Part shown: positions 26,432 to 35,456 of the stretch, one piece after another
Numbering within the stretch: position 1 is the first letter of the stretch
Layout: every line of letters starts with the position of its first letter
Source: Flagellimonas hadalis
GTDB lineage: Bacteria; Bacteroidota; Bacteroidia; Flavobacteriales; Flavobacteriaceae
Reading direction: 5' to 3'
Length of the DNA: 64,000 bases
NCBI RefSeq assembly: GCF_007785775.2
Contig: NZ_VNIK02000003.1
Span: 62,001 to 126,000 of the forward strand
Translations under genes and position numbers: made by a program
The notes under the pieces: model-generated
What the model saw: the letters and a program-made list of their open reading frames with translations, nothing else
Databases searched by the model: none
What the model was told of the DNA's origin: nothing

Positions 26432-26470
26432 AAAAAAATACGCCATTGTTTATAAATGGCGTATTTTTTT
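26432..26470 (-). terminator. Terminator after the soluble pyrophosphatase gene
   Basis: AAAAAATACGCCATT/AATGGCGTATTTTTT hairpin with a 5-nt loop, 15 bp past the stop. Confidence 0.88.
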
Positions 26471-26484
26471 ATAGCTATTATTAC

Positions 26485-27012
26485 CTATATGGTATAGGTG
26501 CGTTTCTTTTTGTGCTCACTGTCATCATAGCGTTTCACACATTCGTGGTAAATCTGGATGGCCTCTTCCACACCACCCCAACCTCCGGTGTCCACTTTCT
26601 TTTTTTCAAGGTCCTTGTACACTTGGAAAAAGTGCTCTATTTCCTTCAACCTGTGCGGGTTCAGTTCACTGATGTCGTCCCTCTTGCTCCAGATGGGATC
26701 GGACACGGGTACACATATCAATTTTTCATCGGGTCCTTTTTCATCGGTCATGTGAAAGACTCCAACAGGCTTCACCTCCATCACTACCATCGGATAGGTA
26801 GGCTCCGTTCCCAATACGAGTACGTCCAATGGATCTTGGTCCAAGGCCAAGGTCTCCGGCACAAAACCATAATCGCCAGGATACATCATAGAAGAAAAGA
26901 GGGTACGGTCGAACCGTATTTTATGTAACGTAAAGTCGTATTCGTATTTGTTTCGGCTACCCTTTGGAATTTCGATGAGTACATCAAAGGTGACTGTTTG
27001 CTTTTTGGACAT
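26485..27012 (-). CDS. ppa: Soluble inorganic pyrophosphatase, family I
   Basis: A 175-residue enzyme hydrolysing PPi. Seen: EIPKGSRNKYEYD, YPGDYGFVPETL, the metal-binding DPLDVLVLG and DEKGPDEKL. The start at 27012 (MSKKQTV) is preferred to one eight codons upstream because it is the typical N terminus. It lies just upstream of the membrane pyrophosphatase on the same strand, separated by a strong terminator, so the two PPi-consuming enzymes are neighbours but separately transcribed. Confidence 0.96.
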   Translation of the reverse strand: MSKKQTVTFDVLIEIPKGSRNKYEYDFTLHKIRFDRTLFSSMMYPGDYGFVPETLALDQDPLDVLVLGTEPTYPMVVMEVKPVGVFHMTDEKGPDEKLICVPVSDPIWSKRDDISELNPHRLKEIEHFFQVYKDLEKKKVDTGGWGGVEEAIQIYHECVKRYDDSEHKKKRTYTI

Positions 27013-27088
27013 TCTTGAAGTTTTAATTTGATGCAAAAATAACCAGTATGGCTGGAATAGGGCAAATAAATTGCTGTATTCACATCAA

Positions 27089-29584
27089 TTAAAAGTTAAA
27101 TCCGAAAGTTCCCGTGATTCCGAAGCGGCGGGCATCGGGATTGTCCAAATAATTGCCCCTGAAATTAAAGTCGATCCGCAATATCTTGAAAATGTTCCCC
27201 ACCCCGACGGAGTATTCCCAATAGATCTGGTCTTCCGGGGCCATCAAGGGGATGTTGGCGGGTGCGCTCAGCGCAATGTTCTCATCGGACAATTGCCCCC
27301 AAGCTCCCCTCAGCCCTACTATTTCACGTAGGTTGAGTTTGCGCAACATGGGAATCCGAGAAAATAGGCGTCCATTGAAGTTGTGTTCCAAGTGCACGGT
27401 CGCATAGGTATCGGTCACAAACTCATAAAAATCGAGGTTGGGAAACACGTTGTACAGCGAGAAAAGGGTCTGGTTACCGGGAATGACGCTCAATAGACTC
27501 AAAGGCACCTCACCAAAGGTCTTGCCCAGTTCCACACTGCTCGTCAATCGGCCCAATCCCCCTATCTGCCAGGGCTGTCTGTACGAAAACTGCAATCGTT
27601 CGTAATCGAAATCACTTTCCAGAAAACCGCTTATACCTTTGGTATAGTTGAGTACCAGGGTGCTGTAATTATCGTTGATATTGGCCCTCTCCACCCCATA
27701 GCCAATGGTCCGTTTGCCCGGCGTATAGATCAGCGTGGTGGTCAGGTCCATCTGTTTCACTTCGGAAGATACGCCCGTGGGGGAACTGGGATCCACATAA
27801 TCCAGATTGAAGGCTTCGGGCAATGCGGAACTCAGTGTACGGAACGAGCTGCCCACACTGATCCGAAAATTTTTCACAGGCTCCATCTCCACATTGAAGG
27901 TGGACAGGTTGATGTTGGTGAGCCTATTGTTGGAACCGACCGTGACCAAGGAAGACGAGGCAATGCTCCTCCCCAGGACGTCATTGGTACTGGTGAGACT
28001 GAGGCCCAACTGCTCTATGTCCCTTCGGTTTCCGCCGGAAATCATGAGCCTGCTCTTTCGGTCCAGCAGAAACTTGCCCGAAAAGCCGTGTTTGAACTTC
28101 TTATCGTCAAAACCGTAGGCCATGTAGCCTTCCAGACGCCAAGTGTCATTTTGGCCAAAATAGGTCCGTGCACCGCCCCGCAAACGGATTCCTTCGGCAT
28201 CGTTATAGCCAAAAGTGCTGTAGATGTCCCCTATGTCGATGTTCCATTTATCGATTTCGACATAGCCCGAACCCAAGATGCTGACAATATCGTAATAGGT
28301 CCTGAACTTGGGCACGGTCTTCAGGGTGTCCAGCAACTTGAAAATCCCGGACTCGTCATCGTTCAGGTTTTCCAAGCGGGCATTTTTCCAGAACACACTG
28401 TCCTGCGAGAACACCCTTGGGTCATAGGGGTCGGAGACCGCCTTGTAAAATTCCTCTGGGCGGTTGGTGTTGAAATTATAATTGTCATAGACCGTGGTCC
28501 GTTTGCCATACACTCCTTTTGATGTTTCCTTTTTGGAAAAACTGAAATCGCTCAGCATATAGTCCCGCTTGAGCAAAAAGACCGAATCGCTCACCACATT
28601 GAATTCCTGTTCAATATAGATTTCCTTCACCCAATTGATGTTGGCACTTTTCGTGACCTGCATGTTGATCTTCTTGATGGCGAAGGTGGTGTCGTTCACC
28701 CAAAAATCCCCTTTGAAGGTAAGTTCGTTCTTCCGTCTGGGGTAATAGATGATGTTGTAGCACCACTTATTGTCGATAAAAGTACTGTCCGAAAGCACAT
28801 AATTATAAGTGTCAATCCCTGTTTTGGAGAGGGGACTGGTGAAACTCTTATCGAAAAATTTCAGGTAGTTGTCATAAATGTCATAGTCCGAATACAGGTC
28901 CTCCACAAAAGCGGTGATGGCCTGGTTGCCACTGAACCCGGAACTCTTGTTGCCCAGAACGTCTTCTTTTTCCTTTTCGAGGGTGTTGTCGCCATACACT
29001 TTTGAGAAGGTTTCGTTCAAAAAGATGGGGAGGTAGGTTTTCCCCGTGATCCGGGACGTGTCCAAGTCCTCGAACATGAACTCCAATCCCTTGAAGAGTT
29101 TACTTTTTATCAGGGCACTGTCGATCGTATTGAGGTCAAACTCCACCTTTTCGTATTTGTCATACTGGTATTGCTTGAACTTCCGAACCCCGTTCACTCG
29201 CTTTTTCTCCCATATTTTTCTAAGGATATCTATGGCCGGATTGTTCTTTTTGGATTGTTTTCCGGTATAGACCACCACTTCCTTCAACTGTTCGGCGGAT
29301 TCCGTCAGCACAATTTCCATCCCATAGTTCACTTTTTGTGTGAGTGGGATTTCCTTGGATTCATACCCTATAAAGGACACCTTGATGGTCTTATAGGTAT
29401 TGTCCGATTCAAAATAAAAACGGCCATTGTCGTTCGTGATGGTGCCTTCGGATGAGCCCGTGAAGATGATATTGGCAAAGGCAATGGGCATTCCCGATTC
29501 ATCCTTCACGATTCCCTCGATCTTGGTCTGGGAAAAGGCGGTTAAAAAACTAAGGCAGAAAAAAACAAGGAGATATCTTTTCAT
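27089..29584 (-). CDS. DUF5686 / carboxypeptidase-regulatory-like outer-membrane protein
   Basis: An 831-residue exported protein: signal peptide ending AFSQ, a CarboxypepD_reg-like beta-sandwich (residues about 20-105; IEGIVKDESGMPIAFANI), then a long DUF5686 region that ends with alternating beta-strands and a terminal aromatic (TGTFGFNF), as in outer-membrane barrels. The start at 29584 matches a clean signal peptide; an upstream in-frame extension is not credible. The family is common in Bacteroidota surface envelopes; its function is not established. Confidence 0.88.
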   Translation of the reverse strand: MKRYLLVFFCLSFLTAFSQTKIEGIVKDESGMPIAFANIIFTGSSEGTITNDNGRFYFESDNTYKTIKVSFIGYESKEIPLTQKVNYGMEIVLTESAEQLKEVVVYTGKQSKKNNPAIDILRKIWEKKRVNGVRKFKQYQYDKYEKVEFDLNTIDSALIKSKLFKGLEFMFEDLDTSRITGKTYLPIFLNETFSKVYGDNTLEKEKEDVLGNKSSGFSGNQAITAFVEDLYSDYDIYDNYLKFFDKSFTSPLSKTGIDTYNYVLSDSTFIDNKWCYNIIYYPRRKNELTFKGDFWVNDTTFAIKKINMQVTKSANINWVKEIYIEQEFNVVSDSVFLLKRDYMLSDFSFSKKETSKGVYGKRTTVYDNYNFNTNRPEEFYKAVSDPYDPRVFSQDSVFWKNARLENLNDDESGIFKLLDTLKTVPKFRTYYDIVSILGSGYVEIDKWNIDIGDIYSTFGYNDAEGIRLRGGARTYFGQNDTWRLEGYMAYGFDDKKFKHGFSGKFLLDRKSRLMISGGNRRDIEQLGLSLTSTNDVLGRSIASSSLVTVGSNNRLTNINLSTFNVEMEPVKNFRISVGSSFRTLSSALPEAFNLDYVDPSSPTGVSSEVKQMDLTTTLIYTPGKRTIGYGVERANINDNYSTLVLNYTKGISGFLESDFDYERLQFSYRQPWQIGGLGRLTSSVELGKTFGEVPLSLLSVIPGNQTLFSLYNVFPNLDFYEFVTDTYATVHLEHNFNGRLFSRIPMLRKLNLREIVGLRGAWGQLSDENIALSAPANIPLMAPEDQIYWEYSVGVGNIFKILRIDFNFRGNYLDNPDARRFGITGTFGFNF

Positions 29585-29689
29585 GTTCAGATATATGGGA
29601 CAATTAGGGAGAACCACCAAAGGTTTCCCGTTTTTAATTTCGGTCAAATTTGGTTCAAAAGTAGTTTCCTATCAAAAATTGTTCCCTAA

Positions 29690-29719
29690 AAAAGCCCCGC
29701 CAACTCTGTTGACGGGGCT
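29690..29719 (-). terminator. Terminator after pdhB
   Basis: AGCCCCGTCAAC/GTTGGCGGGGCT hairpin, read on the minus strand, followed by a run of Us, 25 bp past the pdhB stop. Confidence 0.85.
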
Positions 29720-29741
29720 AATATACCTTACAAATAGGATA

Positions 29742-30722
29742 CTATAGCTTATATAACACTTTCTTAACAGCCTTGATCACATCCTCGTGATTGGGCAACC
29801 ATTCGGCCAAAAGTACGGGCGAATAAGGTGCTGGCGTGTCTGCAGTGTTTATTTTTACGATAGGTGCATCCATATAATCGAATGCCTTGTCCTGAACATG
29901 GTAGATGATTTCAGTGGCCACGTTACCAAATGGCCAGGCTTCTTCCAAGATCACCATCCTGTTGGTTTTCTTCACGGAAGTGATGATGGTATTGATATCC
30001 ATTGGACGAACGGTACGCAAATCGATGATCTCGCAGCTGATGCCTTCCTTTTCCAATTCTTCGGCGGCCTTGTAGGCCTCCTTGATGATCTTTCCAAAGG
30101 AAACAATGGTCACATCCGTTCCTTCCCTTTTGATATCGGCCACACCCAAGGGAATGGTGTACTCTCCCTCTGGAACCTCACCTTTGTCTCCGTACATCTG
30201 CTCGGATTCCATAAAGATCACGGGGTCGTCATCACGAATGGCGGATTTCAACAAACCTTTGGCATCGGCTGGGTTGGATGGCACCACTACCTTAAGTCCG
30301 GGGCAGTTGGCAAACCAACTTTCAAAAGCCTGGGAGTGCGTAGCGGCCAATTGTCCCGCAGAAGCCGTTGGCCCCCTGAACACAATGGGACAGTTGAACT
30401 GACCAGCCGACATTTGGCGGATCTTGGCAGCGTTGTTGATGATCTGGTCAATCCCCACCAAGGAGAAGTTGAAGGTCATGAATTCTATGATGGGTCTGTT
30501 CCCGTTCATGGCAGAACCAACACCGATACCGGCAAAACCAAGCTCCGAAATGGGGGTATCCAGCACGCGCTCGGGGCCAAACTCGTCCAACATTCCTTTG
30601 GAAGCCTTGTATGCACCGTTATATTCGGCAACTTCCTCGCCCATCAAATAAATGGTGTCGTCCCTTCTCATTTCCTCGCTCATGGCCTCGGCTATGGCTT
30701 CCCTGAATTGAATTGTCTTCAT
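29742..30722 (-). CDS. pdhB: Pyruvate dehydrogenase E1 component, beta subunit
   Basis: A 326-residue transketolase-like subunit (pyrimidine-binding and C-terminal domains) that with the alpha subunit decarboxylates pyruvate on thiamine diphosphate. Seen: MGEEVAEYNGAYKASKG, DTPISELGFAGIGVG (ThDP-contact Glu), AATHSQAFESWF, and EEAWPFGNVATEI in the C-terminal domain. The alpha and E2 subunits are not adjacent, so the complex is encoded at scattered loci. Branched-chain E1 beta is a close relative, but the MGEEV-AYK pattern fits PdhB. Confidence 0.93.
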   Translation of the reverse strand: MKTIQFREAIAEAMSEEMRRDDTIYLMGEEVAEYNGAYKASKGMLDEFGPERVLDTPISELGFAGIGVGSAMNGNRPIIEFMTFNFSLVGIDQIINNAAKIRQMSAGQFNCPIVFRGPTASAGQLAATHSQAFESWFANCPGLKVVVPSNPADAKGLLKSAIRDDDPVIFMESEQMYGDKGEVPEGEYTIPLGVADIKREGTDVTIVSFGKIIKEAYKAAEELEKEGISCEIIDLRTVRPMDINTIITSVKKTNRMVILEEAWPFGNVATEIIYHVQDKAFDYMDAPIVKINTADTPAPYSPVLLAEWLPNHEDVIKAVKKVLYKL

Positions 30723-30820
30723 TATATCGTACTAATATGATTCGTTGGTATGCTTAAAAATGCAAGCAAAAATAGGAAAAACTAAAAGAACAAAGCTTTG
30801 CATGAAACCAAAAAAAGAAC

Positions 30821-30850
30821 AAAATTTATTATGCATGCATAATAAATTTT
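30821..30850. promoter_or_regulatory. Thirty-bp perfect palindrome in the etfBA promoter
   Basis: A perfect palindrome centred on ATTATGCATGCATAAT. It overlaps the position expected for the -33 element of the etfB promoter, which suggests a repressor operator. The central 16 bp recur exactly at 54370-54385. Confidence 0.7.
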
Positions 30851-30863
30851 AGATTTATATGAC

Positions 30864-30871
30864 TATATTTG
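30864..30871 (+). promoter_or_regulatory. -7 element of the etfBA promoter
   Basis: TATATTTG, a perfect TAnnTTTG, 23 bp upstream of the etfB ATG and 13 bp downstream of the palindrome. Confidence 0.55.
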
Positions 30872-30893
30872 AAACCATAAACCTTAAGCATAT

Positions 30894-31640
30894 ATGAAGA
30901 TTCTAGTTTGCATCAGTAATGTACCGGATACCACGTCCAAGATAAACTTCACGGAAGGTGATACCAAGTTTGACACAAACGGGGTCCAATTTGTTATCAA
31001 TCCGAATGATGAGTTTGGTTTGACACGGGCCATGTGGTTCAAGGAGAAGCAGGGTGCCGCTGTCCATGTGGTCACCGTGGGAGGCGCACAAACAGAGCCG
31101 ACCATACGAAAAGCGTTGGCCATTGGTGCCGATGAGGCCATCCGTGTGAACGCCGAACCCACCGATGGTTTTTTTGTGGCCAAACAGTTGGCCGAAGTGG
31201 TCAAAAATGGCGGTTACGACCTGGTCATTGCAGGAAGGGAATCCATTGACTATAACGGGGGCATGGTGCCCGGAATGTTGGCCACCTTGTTGGACATGAA
31301 CTTCGTGAACACCTGTATCGGGCTGGAAATTGATGGCAACAATGCCACCGCCATGCGCGAAATCGATGGGGGAAAGGAAAAAATAAGCACCACATTGCCC
31401 TTGGTCATCGGTGGACAGAAAGGACTTGTCCAAGAAAGTGACCTCCGCATCCCAAACATGCGTGGCATCATGATGGCCCGTCAAAAAGCATTGAATGTAG
31501 TGGAACCCGTGGACGCGCCACAACCTACCCAAGACCAAAAATTTGAAAAACCGGCACCAAAAGGTGCGGTCAAGTTGGTCGATGCGGACAATGTGGGCGA
31601 ATTGGTCAACCTTTTGCACAACGAAGCGAAAGTCATCTAA
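30894..31640 (+). CDS. etfB: Electron transfer flavoprotein, beta subunit
   Basis: A 248-residue AMP-binding subunit of ETF, which accepts electrons from acyl-CoA dehydrogenases in beta-oxidation. Seen: MKILVCISNVPDT, NPNDEFGLTRAMW, AIGADEAIRV and the loop AGRESIDYNGGMVPGMLA. It pairs with etfA 70 bp downstream. A 30-bp palindrome in its promoter suggests regulation, plausibly by a lipid-responsive factor. Confidence 0.95.
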   Translation: MKILVCISNVPDTTSKINFTEGDTKFDTNGVQFVINPNDEFGLTRAMWFKEKQGAAVHVVTVGGAQTEPTIRKALAIGADEAIRVNAEPTDGFFVAKQLAEVVKNGGYDLVIAGRESIDYNGGMVPGMLATLLDMNFVNTCIGLEIDGNNATAMREIDGGKEKISTTLPLVIGGQKGLVQESDLRIPNMRGIMMARQKALNVVEPVDAPQPTQDQKFEKPAPKGAVKLVDADNVGELVNLLHNEAKVI

Positions 31641-31710
31641 ACCAAAAACGTAAAGCACCAAATACCAAACATTTGGAATTTGGGATTTGAACATTGAAAT
31701 TTTAGAAAAT

Positions 31711-32679
31711 ATGTCAGTTTTAGTATATACCGAATCCCTTAAGGGAAAATTCAAGAAAAACGCCTTTGAAGTGGCTTCCTATGCCCACAAAGTGGCACAA
31801 GATCTGGGCACAAGTGTCACAGCGGTCACCTTCAACGCCAATGACGATGCCTCCTTGGGCAATTATGGCGTATCCAAGGTCCTAAAAATAGCAAACGACA
31901 AATTGGAGACCTTCAATGCAAAGGCCTATGCCGATGCACTGGCACAAGCTGCCCAGGCCGAAGGTGCCAAGGTCATCATATTGAGTTCCAGTGCCGACAG
32001 TAAGTTCTTGGCCCCCATACTCACCACCAAATTGAATGCAGGCTATGTGCCCAACGTAGTCGCCGCACCGGACAGCACTTCCCCTTTCGTGGTCAAAAGG
32101 ACCGCTTTCAGTAACAAGGGGTTTGCCCACACGGAAATCAGTGCGGATATCAAGGTCATCGGGCTGTCCAGCAATGCCTTTGGCGTTGTGGAAAATGGTG
32201 GTTCTGCCACTGTGGACAACTTCAGTCCTTCCTTGAGCGAAGGCGATTTTGCGGTGAAATCCGTGGAAGTGGACAGAGTGGTTGGAAAAGCCACCATTGC
32301 GGATGCCGACATCGTGGTATCGGGTGGACGAGGCCTCAAAGGCCCTGAAAATTGGGGAATGATCGAAGAACTCGCAGAAGTTTTGGGTGCCGCAACGGCC
32401 TGCTCCAAGCCCGTCTCCGATCTCGGTTGGCGGCCACATGGTGAACACGTGGGCCAGACCGGAAAACCCGTGGCCAGCAATCTTTACATCGCCATCGGCA
32501 TCTCCGGGGCCATCCAGCACTTGGCCGGGGTAAGTGCCTCCAAGACCAAAGTGGTGATCAACAACGACCCTGAGGCCCCCTTCTTCAAGGCGGCCGATTA
32601 CGGCATTGTCGGGGACGCCTTCGAGGTAGTGCCCAAGCTCATCGAAAAATTAAAGGAATTTAAAGCCCAAAACGCTTAA
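31711..32679 (+). CDS. etfA: Electron transfer flavoprotein, alpha subunit
   Basis: A 322-residue FAD-carrying partner of EtfB. Seen: an N-terminal alpha/beta domain, [20 protein letters not shown], then the FAD-binding signature [20 protein letters not shown] near residue 255 and [20 protein letters not shown]. The ATG at 31711 is chosen because the longer frame begins at a TTG and adds atypical residues. Confidence 0.96.
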   Translation: MSVLVYTESLKGKFKKNAFEVASYAHKVAQDLGTSVTAVTFNANDDASLGNYGVSKVLKIANDKLETFNAKAYADALAQAAQAEGAKVIILSSSADSKFLAPILTTKLNAGYVPNVVAAPDSTSPFVVKRTAFSNKGFAHTEISADIKVIGLSSNAFGVVENGGSATVDNFSPSLSEGDFAVKSVEVDRVVGKATIADADIVVSGGRGLKGPENWGMIEELAEVLGAATACSKPVSDLGWRPHGEHVGQTGKPVASNLYIAIGISGAIQHLAGVSASKTKVVINNDPEAPFFKAADYGIVGDAFEVVPKLIEKLKEFKAQNA

Positions 32680-32697
32680 ATTTTGTTAATTTGCCCA

Positions 32698-32762
32698 TTG
32701 CAAGGGGCTGTTCAGATAACTGGCATTGCCGCTTATTTGAACGGCCCTTTGGGGTTTTTAGG
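32698..32762 (+). terminator. Terminator after etfA
   Basis: A long imperfect hairpin (AAGGGGCTGTTCA with TGAACGGCCCTT, loop about 20 nt) followed by GGGGTTTTTA, between etfA and the next gene. Confidence 0.55.
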
Positions 32763-32770
32763 AGGAGATT

Positions 32771-33403
32771 ATGAGCTTAGTTCGATTAAAAATAAAGGGA
32801 ATATCATACAGTCAAACACAAAATGGCGCTTATGCCCTTATTTTAAATGAGGTTGATGGAGATCGAAAACTTCCCATTGTGATAGGGGCATTCGAGGCAC
32901 AATCCATCGCCATTGCCCTGGAAAAGGAAATCAAACCGCCCAGACCACTCACCCATGACCTGTTCAAAAATTTTGCGGATAGGTTCCAGATCGTGATCAA
33001 GCAGGTCATCATCCATAAATTGGTGGACGGTGTCTTCTACTCCAGCATCATATGTGAGCGCGATAATGTGGAAGAGATCATCGATGCAAGGACCAGTGAC
33101 GCCATTGCCCTTGCCCTTCGTTTTGATGCACCTATCTTCACCTACAAGACCATCTTGGACAAGGCCGGCATCTTCCTAAAGTTCTCATCGAAGGAAGATG
33201 AGGAAAAGGATGAGGACGACAGCATCGTGGTGGACGAGATCCTTCAAGAAGGGGAAGCCGTGGAGATTGAATCCGGGGCCGCCTCGCACGGGTACCGCGA
33301 AATGTCCCTCGAAGAACTCCACAAAGAACTGGACCAGGCCGTGGCCAATGAGGACTACGAAAAGGCCGCCAAATTAAGGGACGAAATTTCCAAGCGCAAA
33401 TAA
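32771..33403 (+). CDS. Bifunctional nuclease family (DUF151) protein
   Basis: A 210-residue protein: a DUF151 bifunctional-nuclease domain (1-135; LPIVIGAFEAQSIAIALE, ARTSDAIALALRF), an acidic linker (EDEEKDEDD), and a C-terminal UVR-like helical hairpin (LDQAVANEDYEKAAKLRDEI) as found in UvrB/UvrC. Its cellular role is not established beyond nuclease activity reported for family members. Unusually for this genome, a strong Shine-Dalgarno sequence (AGGAGGAG, 32760-32767) lies just upstream of the ATG. It is followed within 7 bp by the transporter gene. Confidence 0.9.
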   Translation: MSLVRLKIKGISYSQTQNGAYALILNEVDGDRKLPIVIGAFEAQSIAIALEKEIKPPRPLTHDLFKNFADRFQIVIKQVIIHKLVDGVFYSSIICERDNVEEIIDARTSDAIALALRFDAPIFTYKTILDKAGIFLKFSSKEDEEKDEDDSIVVDEILQEGEAVEIESGAASHGYREMSLEELHKELDQAVANEDYEKAAKLRDEISKRK

Positions 33404-33409
33404 ACGTAC

Positions 33410-34870
33410 ATGGCGAAAAAGACCAACTGTTTTCTGATACTCCTGCTCCTCTGCTCGGTCACTTTCGGCCAAAATTCCCTCCCCACAGATTCCCTCAATG
33501 TCGCCATAGGCACCACCATCGTTGACGACATTTCGGCCCAAAACACTTTGGACATGGTCCCCAACCAGGGATTTTCCCTCAACAGCCTTTGGCGTGGTGC
33601 ACTGGGCATGGCCGTGTTGATATTGATCTCATTTCTGTTCAGTTCCAATAGAAAAGCCATCAACTGGAAAACGGTGGGCATTGGTTTGGCACTCCAACTT
33701 TTGATTGCCATCGGGGTCTTGAAGGTGCCTTTTGTACAATATATTTTTGAAAAAATAGGTGAAGTCTTCGTCAGCATCCTTGAATTTACCAGGGCCGGAA
33801 GTCGGTTCCTTTTTGAAGGTCTCGTAGTGGACATGGACACCTTTGGCTACATTTTTGCCTTTCAGGTGCTCCCTACCATTGTGTTCTTCTCCGCCCTCAC
33901 CTCCGTACTCTTTTATTTGGGTGTCATCCAAAAAGTGGTAAAGGGGATGGCCTGGTTGCTTTCCAAATCCCTTGGTATTTCAGGAGCGGAAAGCCTTTCC
34001 GTGGCCGGGAATATTTTCTTGGGACAGACCGAGGCCCCATTGCTGATCAAGGCCTATCTGGAAAAAATGAACAAGTCCGAGATCCTCCTGGTCATGGTCG
34101 GGGGAATGGCCACTGTGGCCGGTGCCGTATTGGCCGCCTACATCGGTTTTTTGGGTGGGGACGATCCCGAACTGCGATTGGTCTTTGCCAAGCACCTTTT
34201 GGCCGCATCCGTAATGGCCGCACCAGGTGCCATTGTGATCTCAAAAATATTGTATCCGCAGACCGAAACTGTCAACACCGATGTGAAGGTCTCTTCGGAA
34301 AAAATCGGCGCCAACATCTTGGACGCCATTGCCAACGGAACAACCGAAGGATTGAAACTGGCCCTGAATGTGGGTGCCATGCTCTTGGTCTTTGTGGCCT
34401 TTATCGCCATGATCAATGGTATTCTGGGCTGGGTCGGCGACCTCACCACATTCAACAATTGGATCGCGGCCAATTCCCCCTACGAGAGTTTTTCGCTCGA
34501 GGCCATACTCGGTACGGTGTTCGCTCCGCTCATGTGGCTCATCGGCGTGGCGAACGAAGATGTCATGCTCATGGGGCAACTGTTGGGCATCAAACTGGCG
34601 GCCAGTGAATTTGTGGGATATATCCAACTGGCGGAACTCAAGAATATGGCCAGTGGCATGCACTTTACCTACAACAAATCGGTCATCATGGCCACCTATA
34701 TGCTCTGCGGCTTTGCCAACTTCGCTTCCATCGGCATCCAGATCGGCGGGATAGGCTCCTTGGCCCCGGGCCAGCGCAAGACCCTTTCCGAATTTGGGAT
34801 GAAGGCCGTTCTGGGCGGTTCCTTGGCCTCTTTACTTTCCGCCACCATTGCGGGTATGATTTTGGGGTGA
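33410..34870 (+). CDS. Concentrative nucleoside transporter, NupC/CNT family
   Basis: A 486-residue membrane protein. An N-terminal hydrophobic leader (FLILLLLCSVTFG) and about 60 extra residues precede the CNT core. Seen: GQTEAPLLIKAYL, where Gln/Thr/Glu bind nucleoside, and APLMWLIGVANEDVMLMGQL, with ~10 membrane segments including the terminal Ala/Gly-rich one. It imports nucleosides with Na+ or H+. Starting 6 bp after the DUF151 stop, it is probably cotranscribed with it. The salvage kinase at 22.3 kb and thyA nearby make a nucleotide theme. Confidence 0.94.
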   Translation: MAKKTNCFLILLLLCSVTFGQNSLPTDSLNVAIGTTIVDDISAQNTLDMVPNQGFSLNSLWRGALGMAVLILISFLFSSNRKAINWKTVGIGLALQLLIAIGVLKVPFVQYIFEKIGEVFVSILEFTRAGSRFLFEGLVVDMDTFGYIFAFQVLPTIVFFSALTSVLFYLGVIQKVVKGMAWLLSKSLGISGAESLSVAGNIFLGQTEAPLLIKAYLEKMNKSEILLVMVGGMATVAGAVLAAYIGFLGGDDPELRLVFAKHLLAASVMAAPGAIVISKILYPQTETVNTDVKVSSEKIGANILDAIANGTTEGLKLALNVGAMLLVFVAFIAMINGILGWVGDLTTFNNWIAANSPYESFSLEAILGTVFAPLMWLIGVANEDVMLMGQLLGIKLAASEFVGYIQLAELKNMASGMHFTYNKSVIMATYMLCGFANFASIGIQIGGIGSLAPGQRKTLSEFGMKAVLGGSLASLLSATIAGMILG

Positions 34871-34880
34871 TGGAGTGAAA

Positions 34881-35355
34881 GGTAAATGGTGATTGGGTAA
34901 AGGGTAAAAGGGCTTTTCACCAATCATAAAAGTTTAGTATTCAACCTCGGAATTTTTAAACATATCTAATTATGAGAAATTTTCGAGAGTTAAACGTCTG
35001 GAAAGATGGTCGAATTTTAGTGAAAGAAATTTACACACTCACTAAGCTCTTACCAGATTCCGAACGATTTGGATTGATATCCCAGGCAAATAGAAGTTCC
35101 ATTTCCATTCCTGCCAATATTGCGGAAGGTTGCGGCAAATACTCTGAGAAGGATTTTGTTCGATTTCTTCAAATCAGTCTTGGATCAGCCTACGAATTGG
35201 AAACCCACTTGATTCTTTGTCAAGATCTGGGCTTTCTTTCCCCTGATGCAGCAGACTGCGTTATAGAAAAGATTCAAAGACTGCAACAGAAAATCGTATC
35301 GTTCATCAAACACATTGAATCAAACCAATGACCCTTTACCCTTTCACCATTTACC
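34881..35355. repeat. Inverted repeats flanking a four-helix-bundle gene
   Basis: GGTAAATGGTGATTGGGTAA (continuing AGGGT, 34881-34905) is matched in inverted orientation at 35331-35355, with 23 of 25 positions identical. Further degenerate TTTACCC copies follow up to 35450. The arms enclose exactly one gene and little else, outlining a cassette of about 475 bp between the transporter gene and thyA. Confidence 0.65.
34972..35331 (+). CDS. Four-helix-bundle protein (S23/23S rRNA-intervening-sequence-protein family)
   Basis: A 119-residue protein with the family signature FRELNVWKDGRILVKEIY, then PDSERFGLISQANRSSISIPANIAEGCGKYS, then FLQISLGSAYELETHL. These proteins form pentameric helical bundles related to the Avd accessory protein of diversity-generating retroelements; their function as stand-alone genes is unclear. 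It lies within a pair of inverted repeats and is separated by base composition and repeats from the neighbouring genes, suggesting a mobile or recently inserted cassette. Confidence 0.9.
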   Translation: MRNFRELNVWKDGRILVKEIYTLTKLLPDSERFGLISQANRSSISIPANIAEGCGKYSEKDFVRFLQISLGSAYELETHLILCQDLGFLSPDAADCVIEKIQRLQQKIVSFIKHIESNQ

Positions 35356-35456
35356 CTTTTGCCCTTCACCCTCCTCCTTCTTCGTTGATAAAATTTTCAT
35401 AAGTCTACCCATTGTCTATTGTCCTGTTACCCATAACCATTTACCTTTAACCCACT

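Noticed and set aside
31641-31710. Terminator or operator between etfB and etfA (CCAAAT...ATTTGG)
   Set aside because: The stem is short and AT-rich with no T-run, and the two genes must be expressed together.
34972-35331. Diversity-generating retroelement, because of the Avd-like fold
   Set aside because: No reverse transcriptase, template repeat or variable repeat is present in the surrounding sequence.
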